Source: Actinomycetota bacterium (lineage in GTDB: Bacteria; Actinomycetota; UBA4738; G016210805). From it: DNA of 6,105 nucleotides. Below are positions 1 through 5,724 of the stretch, one piece after another. The stretch lies in the NCBI GenBank assembly GCA_016210805.1, contig JACQTL010000290.1, positions 1 through 6,105 on the forward strand. Reading direction: 5' to 3'. A model generated the notes under the pieces. That model was not told the origin of the DNA. It searched no databases and saw nothing but the letters and a program-made list of their open reading frames with translations. Numbering within the stretch: position 1 is the first letter of the stretch; the number at the start of each line of letters is the position of its first letter. A program made the translations under genes and the position numbers.

Positions 1-561
1 CATCGGCTGGAGCGGCCGGAGCACCTGCAGCCTGAACCGGGCCAGGCCGGCGCTCCCCTCCCCCATCGCGGCCGCCGCCACGGCCCCCAGGTCCCCGGCC
101 AGCATCAGGGCCCGGCGCACCTCCGGTGGGGCCACGTCCGCCGCCGCGGCCACGGCATCGACCATCACGCCCTCCAGGGCCCCCTGCCGGAGCTCCCCGA
201 GGAGGAGGCCGCGGAGGAACCGCTGCTCCTCCGCCGTGGCTCGGGACAGGAGCCCGGCCAGCAGCTCTCGGCGAGCCCGCTGGGAGCCGGGGCCGGTGGT
301 CTCCCGGATCCGCTCGAGCGTGGCGTGGACGTCGAGCACCTCGAGGGAGGGGCCGTCCGCCGGGGCGGGCGGGTCCCGCAGAGCGGCCCACCCGATCCCG
401 ATCGTGCCCCCCGGCAGCTCTCCCGCCAGATGCACGACGGCCACGGCGACCTCCCGTGGCGACATGTCCCGGAGGGCCGCGGCCAGCCGCCGGACCTTGC
501 TCAGGCGGGAGCGCGTGCCGGCGACCTCCGCGGAAGCGCGGGCCAGCTCCTCGAAACGCAT
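1..561 (-). CDS. ligB: ATP-dependent DNA ligase, N-terminal part (runs off left edge)
   Basis: The visible 187 residues form the N-terminal DNA-binding domain (DNA_ligase_A_N type) of an archaeal/eukaryal-style ATP-dependent DNA ligase. This enzyme seals nicks through a ligase-AMP intermediate. The sequence shows the family landmarks in order: an opening SRLSKVRRLAAALR near residues 18-31, AGELPGGTIGIGWAALR near 46-62, the helix segment FLRGLLLGELRQGALEGVM, then a LxGDLGAVAAAAM stretch and LxRFRLQVLRPLQPM at the edge. From memory these match mycobacterial LigB closely. The catalytic Lys motif and the rest of the adenylation and OB domains lie outside the window. ATG at 561 is chosen because its distance to SRLSKV equals that of LigB. 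An upstream in-frame GTG (579) has a better-spaced GGAG (591-588) and remains possible. The gene diverges from the selenoprotein-like gene at 620. Such ligases usually accompany, rather than replace, the NAD-dependent LigA. Confidence 0.9.
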   Translation of the reverse strand, partial: MRFEELARASAEVAGTRSRLSKVRRLAAALRDMSPREVAVAVVHLAGELPGGTIGIGWAALRDPPAPADGPSLEVLDVHATLERIRETTGPGSQRARRELLAGLLSRATAEEQRFLRGLLLGELRQGALEGVMVDAVAAAADVAPPEVRRALMLAGDLGAVAAAAMGEGSAGLARFRLQVLRPLQPM

Positions 562-606
562 GGTTCGATCATCCGGCACCGGGCGGGCTCCGGGCACCGG
601 CCCGGG

Positions 607-613
607 TACAGTA
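607..613. promoter_or_regulatory. Possible shared, palindromic -10 element for divergent genes
   Basis: The palindrome GTACAGTAC (606-614) reads TACAGT (607-612) on the plus strand and TACTGT (613-608) on the minus strand. Both fit the TANNNT -10 pattern. On the plus strand it ends 7 bases before the ATG at 620. That spacing would start the transcript at or next to the start codon and give a leaderless mRNA, consistent with the lack of any Shine-Dalgarno sequence there. On the minus strand it would start a transcript near 601, upstream of the ligase start. I see no -35 box in either direction, so this is only a suggestion. Confidence 0.3.
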
Positions 614-619
614 CGGCCC

Positions 620-1195
620 ATGCCGTGGATCCATCAGGTCCCACACGATGAGGCCGAGGGGCTGCTCCGCGAGGAGCTGGACGCCGCCGTCGAGCGGGCC
701 GGGAGGGTCTGGAACATCGTCCACGTGATGAGCCTGAACCCGGAGGCGATGCGCGACAGCATGGCCTTCTACGTGTCGATCATGAAGGGCGAGTCACCGC
801 TCTCGCGGATCCAGCGCGAGATGCTGGCCACGGTGGTGTCGGCCGAGCTGGAGTGTCATTACTGAACGCAGGCCCACGCGCACGACCTCCGTGAAGAGGT
901 CGAGGGGGAGCTGGACGGGGACGAGGCGGATGCCCTGGTGCACGCGGTCGCCAGGGACTGGAGGACGGCTCCGCTGTCCCCTGCCGACCGGGCGCTGTGC
1001 GAGCTCGCCGAGAAGCTCACCCACCGGCAGCGCCGGATGACCGAGGGGGACCTGGACCGGCTCCGGGAGCACGGCCTGGACGACCGGGCCATCCACGACG
1101 CCGTGCAGGTCATCGCGTACTTCAACTACATCACGAGGATCGCCGACGCCCTCGGGGTGGAGCACGAGGACTTCATCGGGCCCTGGGGCGAGTGA
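620..1195 (+). CDS. AhpD/CMD-like peroxidase-related selenoprotein (in-frame TGA = Sec82)
   Basis: This is a 191-residue protein of the AhpD / carboxymuconolactone decarboxylase superfamily (peroxidase-related subgroup) if TGA 863-865 is read through. Before the TGA the reading is ...PLSRIQREMLATVVSAELECHY. After it, in the same frame, it continues TQAHAHDLREEVEGELDG and runs to TGA 1193-1195. The superfamily motif is E-x11-C-x-x-C-x3-H. Here Glu67, Cys79 and His86 are all in place, and only the second Cys is replaced, by TGA (residue 82). In M. tuberculosis AhpD that position is the peroxidatic Cys133. Conserved family features continue after the TGA: LSPADRALCELAEKLTH, then the C-terminal DAVQVIAYFNYITRIADALGVE. 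The likely role is thiol- or selenol-based peroxide reduction; the substrate is unknown. Start: ATG 620 follows a TACAGT -10 with no Shine-Dalgarno, so it may be leaderless. The alternative is a Cys-to-stop mutation or a base-call error. TGA is also the normal terminator of this gene. Confidence 0.82.
863..865 (+). other. Putative selenocysteine codon (UGA)
   Basis: This in-frame TGA replaces the second Cys of the C-x-x-C active site (C79-H80-Y81-U82). One substitution separates it from either Cys codon. It is the only in-frame stop in a reading frame that is otherwise conserved on both sides. It falls on one specific catalytic codon out of 191. Confidence 0.75.
883..902 (+). promoter_or_regulatory. 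Candidate bacterial SECIS hairpin
   Basis: A perfect 7-bp stem CGACCTC (883-889) / GAGGTCG (896-902) closes a 6-base loop CGTGAA (890-895). It lies inside the coding region, downstream of TGA 863-865, with 17 bases from the TGA to the stem and 24 from the TGA to the loop. Bacterial SECIS models place the apical loop roughly 16-37 bases after UGA and want a G within the first two loop bases. Both conditions are met, since loop base 2 is G. An A-A mismatch and one more C-G pair (881/904) extend the base. High GC makes hairpins common here, so position and loop base count more than stem strength. Confidence 0.62.
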
Positions 1196-1200
1196 GCGGT

Positions 1201-1216
1201 CCGGGGAGCAGCCCGG
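1201..1216 (+). terminator. Weak hairpin after the selenoprotein-like gene
   Basis: CCGGG (1201-1205) pairs with CCCGG (1212-1216) around a 6-base loop, starting 5 bases after the TGA stop at 1195. There is no following T-run, so it is at most a weak or factor-assisted terminator. Confidence 0.2.
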
Positions 1217-1282
1217 CGGCGGATCGCGCGCTTCCCTCGCCGGGGGGGCGGTGACCCCGTACGATCGCGCGGGGGCATGTGG

Positions 1283-1855
1283 ATGGTTCGAGCTGACGGG
1301 CCGGGCCGCTGGGCCGTCCTCCTCGTGGTCGCCTCGGTCTGCGGCGCGTGCTCGGCGATAGCCCGGACCCCCGTGGGCAGCCCCCTGCCGGTGCCCTCGT
1401 CGCCCGCTCCCCATCCCCCGACGACCACCACCCCACCGGAGGCGACGGTGGAGCTCCCGGACGTGACCGGTCTGCGGATCGCGGCCGCCCGCACGCTTCT
1501 CGAGGAGCTGGGCCTGGGGGCCGACGTGTCCCGGGTGTTCTCGGGGCGGCCCGAGGGAACCGTGCTCCACCAGCGCCCGGTGGCCGGCGAGGAGGTCCGG
1601 GAGGGCGACACCGTCTCCCTCTTCGTGGCCAAGCCCTATCCGCCCATGCCCGACGTCGTGGGCCAGGACCTGGAGGGGGCCCGGACCACCCTGGAGGGGC
1701 TGGGCGTCGACGTCAGGATCGAGGTGGTCCGGCAGATATCCTCAGCCCGCGAGGACACCGTCCTGGCCCAGGATCCCGCGCCGGGGACCCGGCTCACCCC
1801 GGGCGCCCGCGTGACCCTGACCGTGGCCAAGCGAGGCCGCCGGGGCCGGGGCTGA
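1283..1855 (+). CDS. Lipoprotein-like protein with two PASTA domains
   Basis: This is a predicted secreted, probably lipid-anchored protein of 190 residues. It has a short positively charged N-terminus and a hydrophobic stretch (WAVLLVVASV, residues 10-19), then CGAC, a near-lipobox with the likely modified Cys at 23 (the -3 position is Cys rather than Leu). A Pro/Thr-rich linker (about 30-56) follows, then two PASTA domains at about 57-117 and 122-183. Each PASTA shows the pattern PDVxGxxxxxAxxxLexLGL ... G.V..Q.P..G..v..G..V.L.VAK. PASTA domains bind muropeptides or beta-lactam-like ligands in Ser/Thr kinases (PknB) and penicillin-binding proteins. Here no kinase or transpeptidase domain is attached, so the protein may be a stand-alone cell-wall sensor or binding protein. 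Start: ATG 1283 has GGGGG (1271-1275) 7 bases upstream. The in-frame ATG at 1277 would leave only one base of spacing. The gene converges with the DinB-like gene, with 2 bases between their stops. Confidence 0.85.
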   Translation: MVRADGPGRWAVLLVVASVCGACSAIARTPVGSPLPVPSSPAPHPPTTTTPPEATVELPDVTGLRIAAARTLLEELGLGADVSRVFSGRPEGTVLHQRPVAGEEVREGDTVSLFVAKPYPPMPDVVGQDLEGARTTLEGLGVDVRIEVVRQISSAREDTVLAQDPAPGTRLTPGARVTLTVAKRGRRGRG

Positions 1856-1857
1856 GG

Positions 1858-2551
1858 TCAGCCGGTCGAGGGCTCCGCCCGGTCCTCGATCTCCCAGGCG
1901 TGGTCGAGGGCGTGCCAGGCCGACCGGTCGGACGCCGTACCGGGGGGGCCAGGTCTTCCTGGACCGGCGGCTGGCGGGGAGCGGCTCACCGTGGGCCCGG
2001 GCCCACAGCGCGTCGAGGAGCGCCCGCCTCACGCCGGACATGTGCCGCTCCACGGCCGTGTCGGCCTGCTCGCGGTGCCGACCGCCCAGGCGGGAGACGT
2101 AGGCCCGGTCGGCTTCCAGGACGTGCCGGACGATCGCCTCGAGCTCCCTTCCTCCGCCCCGCGGGCCGGTCCGGAGCTCGTGGCCTGTGGCGGCGGCGGC
2201 CGCCCGGTCGAACGCGGTCCAGCTCGCCTCCAGGAGGACGGCGAGCCGCCCGAGCTCCGCGTCGTCGATCGGGCGCCGGTCGCCGGCCGGCACCGCTCCC
2301 GGCGCCCCGAAGTCGGTCGTGGCATCGCCTTCCAGGCGCTCGACGACCTCCAGCTCGGACGGGTCACCCGGAGGCTCGAGACCCTCGGCGGCCGGTCCGA
2401 GGGCGGCTCGGTATCTCCGGGCGTGATCCACCAGGGAAACGAGGGCTCCGGCCTCGTCCCGAGTGCTCCGGCACCAGCCCGGCCAGTCCACTGCGGCGGC
2501 GAACACCCTTCGCCGGCCGGACTCCACGTACACCCGGTGGCTGGAGGTCAT
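1858..2551 (-). pseudogene. DinB-like protein with single-base frameshift near the C-terminus
   Basis: This is a DinB-superfamily-like protein, about 230 residues once one extra base near 1924-1930 is discounted. The N-terminal ~45 residues (VYVESGRRRVFAAAVDWPGWCRS, then DEAGALVSL) resemble the small HicB-like fold seen at the front of many actinobacterial relatives. The conserved middle (VERLEGDATTDFGAPG, residues 70-85, and GPRGGGRELEAIVRHVLEAD, 129-148) belongs to a four-helix DinB-like domain with His143 as a likely metal ligand. The intact frame is lost after Val207-Arg208. Shifting frame by one base restores RSAWHALDHAWEIEDR and then a TGA at 1860-1858. That tail carries an HxxxH pair (213/217), a typical DinB metal-binding element. 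Unshifted, the frame runs on antisense into the PASTA gene to 1742 with no family likeness. The start ATG 2551 lies 22 bases after the methyltransferase stop, so this is the third gene of the operon. The break may be real decay or a sequence error. The substrate is unknown. Confidence 0.78.
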
Positions 2552-2573
2552 CGCGGTTCCCGGGGAGCCGCGG

Positions 2574-3302
2574 CTAGGCCCGTACGGCCCGCCAGACCGA
2601 GAGCTGCCAGAGGAGCCGGCTCCCCCGCCGGCGCAGCCGGACCAGTCCCTCGGCCATGAGCCGGGCCACGGCCTTCGACCTCGCCACCACGTCCGGGAGC
2701 GGCAGCTCGCGGGACAGGATCCGCTGGACGTTCTTCGCGCCGAAGATGCGGCGGGCGGCCTCGAGGACCCGGCTCTCGGCCTGGATCGTCCCGGTGGGCA
2801 GGTACATCCGCCCGCCCGGGAGGAGGCAGTCACCGACGTCTTCCAGCATCAGGACGGGGAGCTCGGCGCCGGTGGGCCCACCCGACCGGCCGTCCGGGAA
2901 CCATCCGGCCACCTCGGCGATGTCGTCGGGGATCCCGGATATGTCCCCGATCACCACGTGGGCCCGGACGTCGCGGACCGGCTCCAGTACGTGCCCGACC
3001 AGGAACTCCGTCCGGTCGGACAGGCCGAGGGCCTCGGCGTTCTCGGTGGCCACGGCCACCGCGTCGGGGGAGGCGTCGCAGCCGACGACCCGGCCGGCCC
3101 CGAGCCTGGCGGCCACGAAGCTCAGGACCCCGCTCCCGCACCCCACGTCGATCACCGTCTCGCCCGGCTCGAGCTCGAGCGCCTCGGCCAGGAGCCGGCT
3201 CGTGTGGGTGGGCGTGAAGACGTTGGGCGTGAGCGTGAGGGTGAACGGCCCGGTTCGCCCCGTCCAGCGGTACTCCCTGCGCTCGTCACCGAGGTCGCTC
3301 AT
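2574..3302 (-). CDS. Class I SAM-dependent methyltransferase
   Basis: This 242-residue protein has a Rossmann-fold methyltransferase core. Motif I is VIDVGCGSGVLS (residues 50-61, SAM-binding Gly-rich loop). An acidic residue follows at the end of strand 2 (VVGCDAS, Asp76, expected to contact the ribose). A motif-IV-like segment is HVVIGDISGIPDD (115-127), and a post-core LLPGGRMYLPTG (160-171) is typical of these enzymes. The N-terminal YRWTGRTGPFTLTLTPNVFTPTHTSRLLAEAL resembles ribosomal-protein/PrmA-like and protein-Arg-methyltransferase-like families. There is no NPPY motif, which argues against an N6-adenine DNA or RNA methylase. The acceptor is unknown. The start ATG 3302 overlaps the HNH gene stop (ATGA), and AGGA lies 7 bases upstream, so translational coupling is likely. 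Stop is TAG at 2576-2574. Confidence 0.85.
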   Translation of the reverse strand: MSDLGDERREYRWTGRTGPFTLTLTPNVFTPTHTSRLLAEALELEPGETVIDVGCGSGVLSFVAARLGAGRVVGCDASPDAVAVATENAEALGLSDRTEFLVGHVLEPVRDVRAHVVIGDISGIPDDIAEVAGWFPDGRSGGPTGAELPVLMLEDVGDCLLPGGRMYLPTGTIQAESRVLEAARRIFGAKNVQRILSRELPLPDVVARSKAVARLMAEGLVRLRRRGSRLLWQLSVWRAVRA

Positions 3303-4471
3303 GGAGGAATCCTATTCCCGAAATGCCCGAGGCGCTCACGGGTCGGCCGTGGCGGAGCCGGCCCGGAGCGGAACAAGCCCCCGTCTGGGCGGTACCACCT
3401 CACCCCGCCGTCGAGGCCGAGCCGAATCCTCCATCCGTGCTCGTGGACCAGCCTGTGGTGAAAGCCACACACCAGCACCAGGTTGTGCAGGTCGGTGGGC
3501 CCTCCCCGCTCCCACCACACCACGTGGTGGGCCTGGGTGAACCACCGGGTCCCGCATCCCGGGAACCGGCACTCCCGGTCGCGCTGGCGGAACTGGCGGA
3601 GCATCCAGGCCGGGGGCTCCCGGGTGAGCCGTCCCACCCGGATGGGGTTCCCGGCGCCGTCCTCCACCAGAGCCTGGACCCTGGCGTTGCAGAGCAGGCG
3701 CCGGGCGGTCTCGGGGTGGATCACCCCTCCCCCCTCCACCTCGGCACCTCGGTCCCCGAGGGACAGGGCCTCGGCCGCCGCGTGGACCACGACGGTGGCC
3801 CGGTCCGGGTCAGGGTCCTGTCCGAGGCGGGCGGAGGCCAGCGCCACCAGGGCGTCGGCCCGCCGGGCCTCGAGGTACCGACCGTCCTCCTCCCCGGGCA
3901 TCGCGGGGACCCGCTCGGCCAGGCGGTCGATAGCGCGGGCCACCACGGCCCCCTCGGCCGCGGGAAGCTCGGCCTGGAGGCCGAACCTGGTCCTGTCCTC
4001 GTGGTACCACCACGAGAGTGACCTGCTCCGGTGGGCCTCCCGGACCGGCTCCACGGAGCGGGCCAGGGCCAGGTCCCCCCGGCGCCGTATGGCCCCCACC
4101 GACACGCCACCAGCCCAGGCCACCAGGCGGGCCTCGTCCTCGGGGGTGGCGAACCGGGCCAGCTCCACGACCTTGTCGATCGAGAGCTCCCCGCCGACCA
4201 GGGCCTCGGAGACGAGGGGCAACGACTCCAGGGCGCGGGCCGCCCAGAGCCACCGCTGGGCCTTCCAGTAGGAGATCCCCAGGCGCATCGAGACCCAGTG
4301 GACCGGGTCCCGGGCTCCCCAGTCCCGCCACACCCCGGCCTCCGCGGCCTCGAGGATCAGTCGGAGGAGCTCCCGGTGGTGGGCCCCCACGGCCCCCCAG
4401 GCGCGGCCGATCGCATCGACCAGCGCCCTTTCGCGTGCTTCTCGAACTTCGTCCTGCGCTTGCACCCGCAC
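3299..4471 (-). CDS. DUF222 / HNH endonuclease (13E12 repeat family type)
   Basis: This 390-residue protein has an N-terminal DUF222 region (about 20-280) and a C-terminal HNH nuclease (about 295-345). The nuclease carries zinc-type cysteines Cys301 and Cys306 (CRFPGC) and Cys335, the HH pair 315-316 (AHHVVWW), Asn330 (DLHNLVLVC) and HH 338-339 with His343. The HNH signature is therefore complete and the enzyme looks catalytically intact. The DUF222 part includes IHPETARRLLCNARV (251-265). These proteins are abundant, often multicopy, in actinobacteria, and include the REP13E12 proteins of M. tuberculosis; their cellular role is not settled. GTG at 4471 is the longest start. A second GTG at 4465 has GAGG at better spacing and may be the true one. 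The gene is first in the minus-strand operon, directly behind a consensus promoter with a LexA box, and its TGA overlaps the methyltransferase ATG. Confidence 0.93.
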   Translation of the reverse strand: MRVQAQDEVREARERALVDAIGRAWGAVGAHHRELLRLILEAAEAGVWRDWGARDPVHWVSMRLGISYWKAQRWLWAARALESLPLVSEALVGGELSIDKVVELARFATPEDEARLVAWAGGVSVGAIRRRGDLALARSVEPVREAHRSRSLSWWYHEDRTRFGLQAELPAAEGAVVARAIDRLAERVPAMPGEEDGRYLEARRADALVALASARLGQDPDPDRATVVVHAAAEALSLGDRGAEVEGGGVIHPETARRLLCNARVQALVEDGAGNPIRVGRLTREPPAWMLRQFRQRDRECRFPGCGTRWFTQAHHVVWWERGGPTDLHNLVLVCGFHHRLVHEHGWRIRLGLDGGVRWYRPDGGLFRSGPAPPRPTRERLGHFGNRIPP

Positions 4472-4501
4472 CCTCGTTCAGGTCCGGGGGGAGGTGCGAT
4501 C

Positions 4502-4530
4502 ATTATACCGAACAGGTGTTCGATTGTCAA
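4502..4530 (-). promoter_or_regulatory. Consensus sigma-70-type promoter of the HNH operon
   Basis: On the minus strand, TTGACA (4530-4525) and TATAAT (4507-4502) are both perfect consensus boxes separated by exactly 17 bases. Transcription would start near 4495, giving a leader of about 25-30 bases before the HNH gene. Such an AT-rich, perfect promoter stands out in this high-GC DNA and implies strong expression when not repressed. Confidence 0.88.
4509..4522. promoter_or_regulatory. LexA operator (SOS box) inside the promoter spacer
   Basis: CGAACAGGTGTTCG has perfect half-sites CGAAC and GTTCG around four central bases. It matches the Bacillus box (CGAAC-N4-GTTCG), and with its flanks it matches 11 of the 12 half-site bases of the mycobacterial form TCGAAC-N4-GTTCGA. 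It occupies the spacer between the -35 and -10 boxes of the HNH operon promoter, an ideal place for LexA to block RNA polymerase until DNA damage. From memory, SOS boxes also lie upstream of 13E12-family genes in M. tuberculosis, which supports the same control here. Confidence 0.85.
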
Positions 4531-4721
4531 TACCCCGATCGCTCGCCGTACGCGGAGGTCCTTCAACACGGGGGACCCTCGGCCCTCCCCCCGGGGAGAT
4601 CGCCTCACCACCCTGGCCCGAACCGACCGGAGGGGGATCCGAGGAGGCCTTCGCTCACCCGGGAACCGCGGCGAGGAACATTACAGGTGTCCTCACGGCG
4701 CAAGGAGGACCACATCCGAGG

Positions 4722-4730
4722 AGGAGGTGA
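4722..4730 (+). promoter_or_regulatory. Near-perfect Shine-Dalgarno for the SRPBCC gene
   Basis: AGGAGGTGA lies 6 bases before ATG 4737 and is complementary to the 16S rRNA 3' end over its full length. It decides the start. An 11-base copy of its surroundings (ATCCGAGGAGG at 4714-4724) also occurs at 4637-4647, where no start codon follows. Confidence 0.7.
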
Positions 4731-4736
4731 AGGGTC

Positions 4737-5204
4737 ATGGCACGCGTCGCTGTGTCCACCGACGTCTCGGCAGCCCCGGAAGCGATCTGGGAGCTGATGT
4801 CCGCCCCGGACCGCTACCCGGAGTACGTCGACGCCACCGACCGCATGATCGACGTCCCCGACGAGGACGTGGGGGTCGGCTACCGGTACAGGGAGTACGG
4901 GGGCATCCGGCCGTTCGTGAGCGAGAGCGAATGGGTGGTCACGGAGTTCGAGCCGACCCGCCGCTAGGTCCACGTCGGCGACGACGGGAAGATGACGGCG
5001 CGACTCGAGATCGAGCTCGCTCCCACCGAGGGCGGCACCCGTCTGACGCTGGCGATAGATCTCAGGCCGCGCTGGTTCCTGGCGCCGGTCAACGCCGTCC
5101 TGTGGCCGCTGCTGATGCGGAGGCGTACCCGGGCGTCGATGGAGGTCACGGCGGCCAACGCCAAGAGGATCGTGGAGTCGATCGAGCCGGAGGACGTGCC
5201 GTAG
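4737..5204 (+). pseudogene. SRPBCC (START/polyketide-cyclase-like) protein interrupted by an in-frame TAG
   Basis: This is a 155-codon reading frame typical of small SRPBCC-fold proteins, which bind hydrophobic ligands in a helix-grip pocket. The start has the classic RVAVSTDVSAAPEAIWELMSAPDRYPEYV (residues 3-31), followed by strands GVGYRYREYGG and SESEWVVTEFEPTRR. TAG 4965-4967 then stops the frame at codon 77. The same frame resumes directly with VHVGDDGKMTARLEIEL, GGTRLTLAIDL and a C-terminal helix RTRASMEVTAANAKRIVESIE, ending at TAG 5202-5204. Both halves are needed for one fold, so the TAG breaks a single gene. CAG (Gln) to TAG is the simplest origin. No recoding signal for TAG is visible. 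It could be a pseudogene, a base-call error or suppressed readthrough. The natural ligand is unknown. It probably shares a transcript with the membrane protein 55 bases downstream. Confidence 0.75.
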
Positions 5205-5259
5205 CGGTGGGGCGGAGGGACCGGCACCGGCTGGTCCCGGACGGAGGAGGAGCCCAGCG

Positions 5260-5724
5260 ATGGAGCTGCACGAATTGCTCAGATTCATCCACATCCTCGG
5301 GGCCGTGATCTGGGTCGGAGGTGTGATCGTCCTGAACGCGGTCGTCACGAAGGCGAGCCGGAGAGCCGACCGGAGCGCGGTCATCCGCCTGAACGAAGAG
5401 CTGGACTGGGTCGGGCCATGGATCATCTCCCCCGCCGCCACGGTCATGATCGGCCTGGGCGTCTGGCTGGTCCTCCTGGAGGATGAGTGGGCGTTCTCGC
5501 AGCTGTGGATCGTCCTGGCCCTCGTCCTCGTGGGCATGTCGATGGTCCTGGGGATGGGCTACCTCGGGCCCGAGGGGAAGCGGATCTCGACGCTCGTGAA
5601 GGAGCGGGGGGACGCAGACCCCGACGCCCGCCGCCGCATGGGGCGCCTCCTGTGGGTGGCTCGCCTCGACGTGCTCATCCTCCTGGTCGTGCTCTGGGCC
5701 ATGGTCTTCAAGCCCGGCGCTTGA
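5260..5724 (+). CDS. DUF2269-like four-helix membrane protein
   Basis: This 154-residue integral membrane protein has four predicted helices: about 5-29 (LLRFIHILGAVIWVGGVIVL), 52-73 (GPWIISPAATVMIGLGVWLV), 82-102 (LWIVLALVLVGMSMVLGMGY) and 133-150 (ARLDVLILLVVLWAMVF). The loop between helices 3 and 4 is charged (EGKRISTLVKERGDADPDARRRM). The opening His11 and Trp18-Val-Gly-Gly in helix 1 are typical of the DUF2269 / predicted integral membrane family, whose function is not known. Some related families with a first-helix His hold haem, but that is only an analogy. GGAGGAGG lies 9 bases before ATG 5260. A 6-bp hairpin (5751-5767) follows the stop. It lies 55 bases after the broken SRPBCC gene on the same strand, probably in the same transcript. 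Confidence 0.82.
   Translation: MELHELLRFIHILGAVIWVGGVIVLNAVVTKASRRADRSAVIRLNEELDWVGPWIISPAATVMIGLGVWLVLLEDEWAFSQLWIVLALVLVGMSMVLGMGYLGPEGKRISTLVKERGDADPDARRRMGRLLWVARLDVLILLVVLWAMVFKPGA

Noticed and set aside
561..579. GTG 579 as the ligase start
   Set aside because: It has a well-spaced GGAG, but the ATG at 561 gives the same N-terminal length as known LigB. It is kept only as an alternative.
938..1195. Separate 85-residue gene starting after the TGA
   Set aside because: It is the C-terminal half of the AhpD-like protein in the same frame. It starts at a GTG with no ribosome-binding site and would lack all catalytic residues.
1201..1216. Second SECIS-like hairpin making the terminal TGA 1193-1195 also Sec
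   Set aside because: The loop lies only 10 bases after the TGA, too close. The preceding codons match the usual family C-terminus.
1348..2577. A 409-codon open frame on the plus strand
   Set aside because: Its product is low-complexity Arg/Pro/Gly and spans two convergent genes. This is typical of spurious long frames in high-GC DNA.
1742..2833. A 363-codon minus-strand frame as one gene
   Set aside because: The first ~94 codons lie in the wrong frame over the methyltransferase, and the last ~60 follow the frameshift and run antisense to the PASTA gene. Only 2551 downwards resembles a family.
3315..4470. Several long plus-strand frames opposite the HNH gene
   Set aside because: They are antisense shadows of a strongly conserved nuclease gene, with Arg/Pro-rich products.
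2574..4471. Restriction-modification pair
   Set aside because: The methyltransferase lacks NPPY-like or cytosine-methylase motifs, and DUF222/HNH proteins are not known restriction enzymes.
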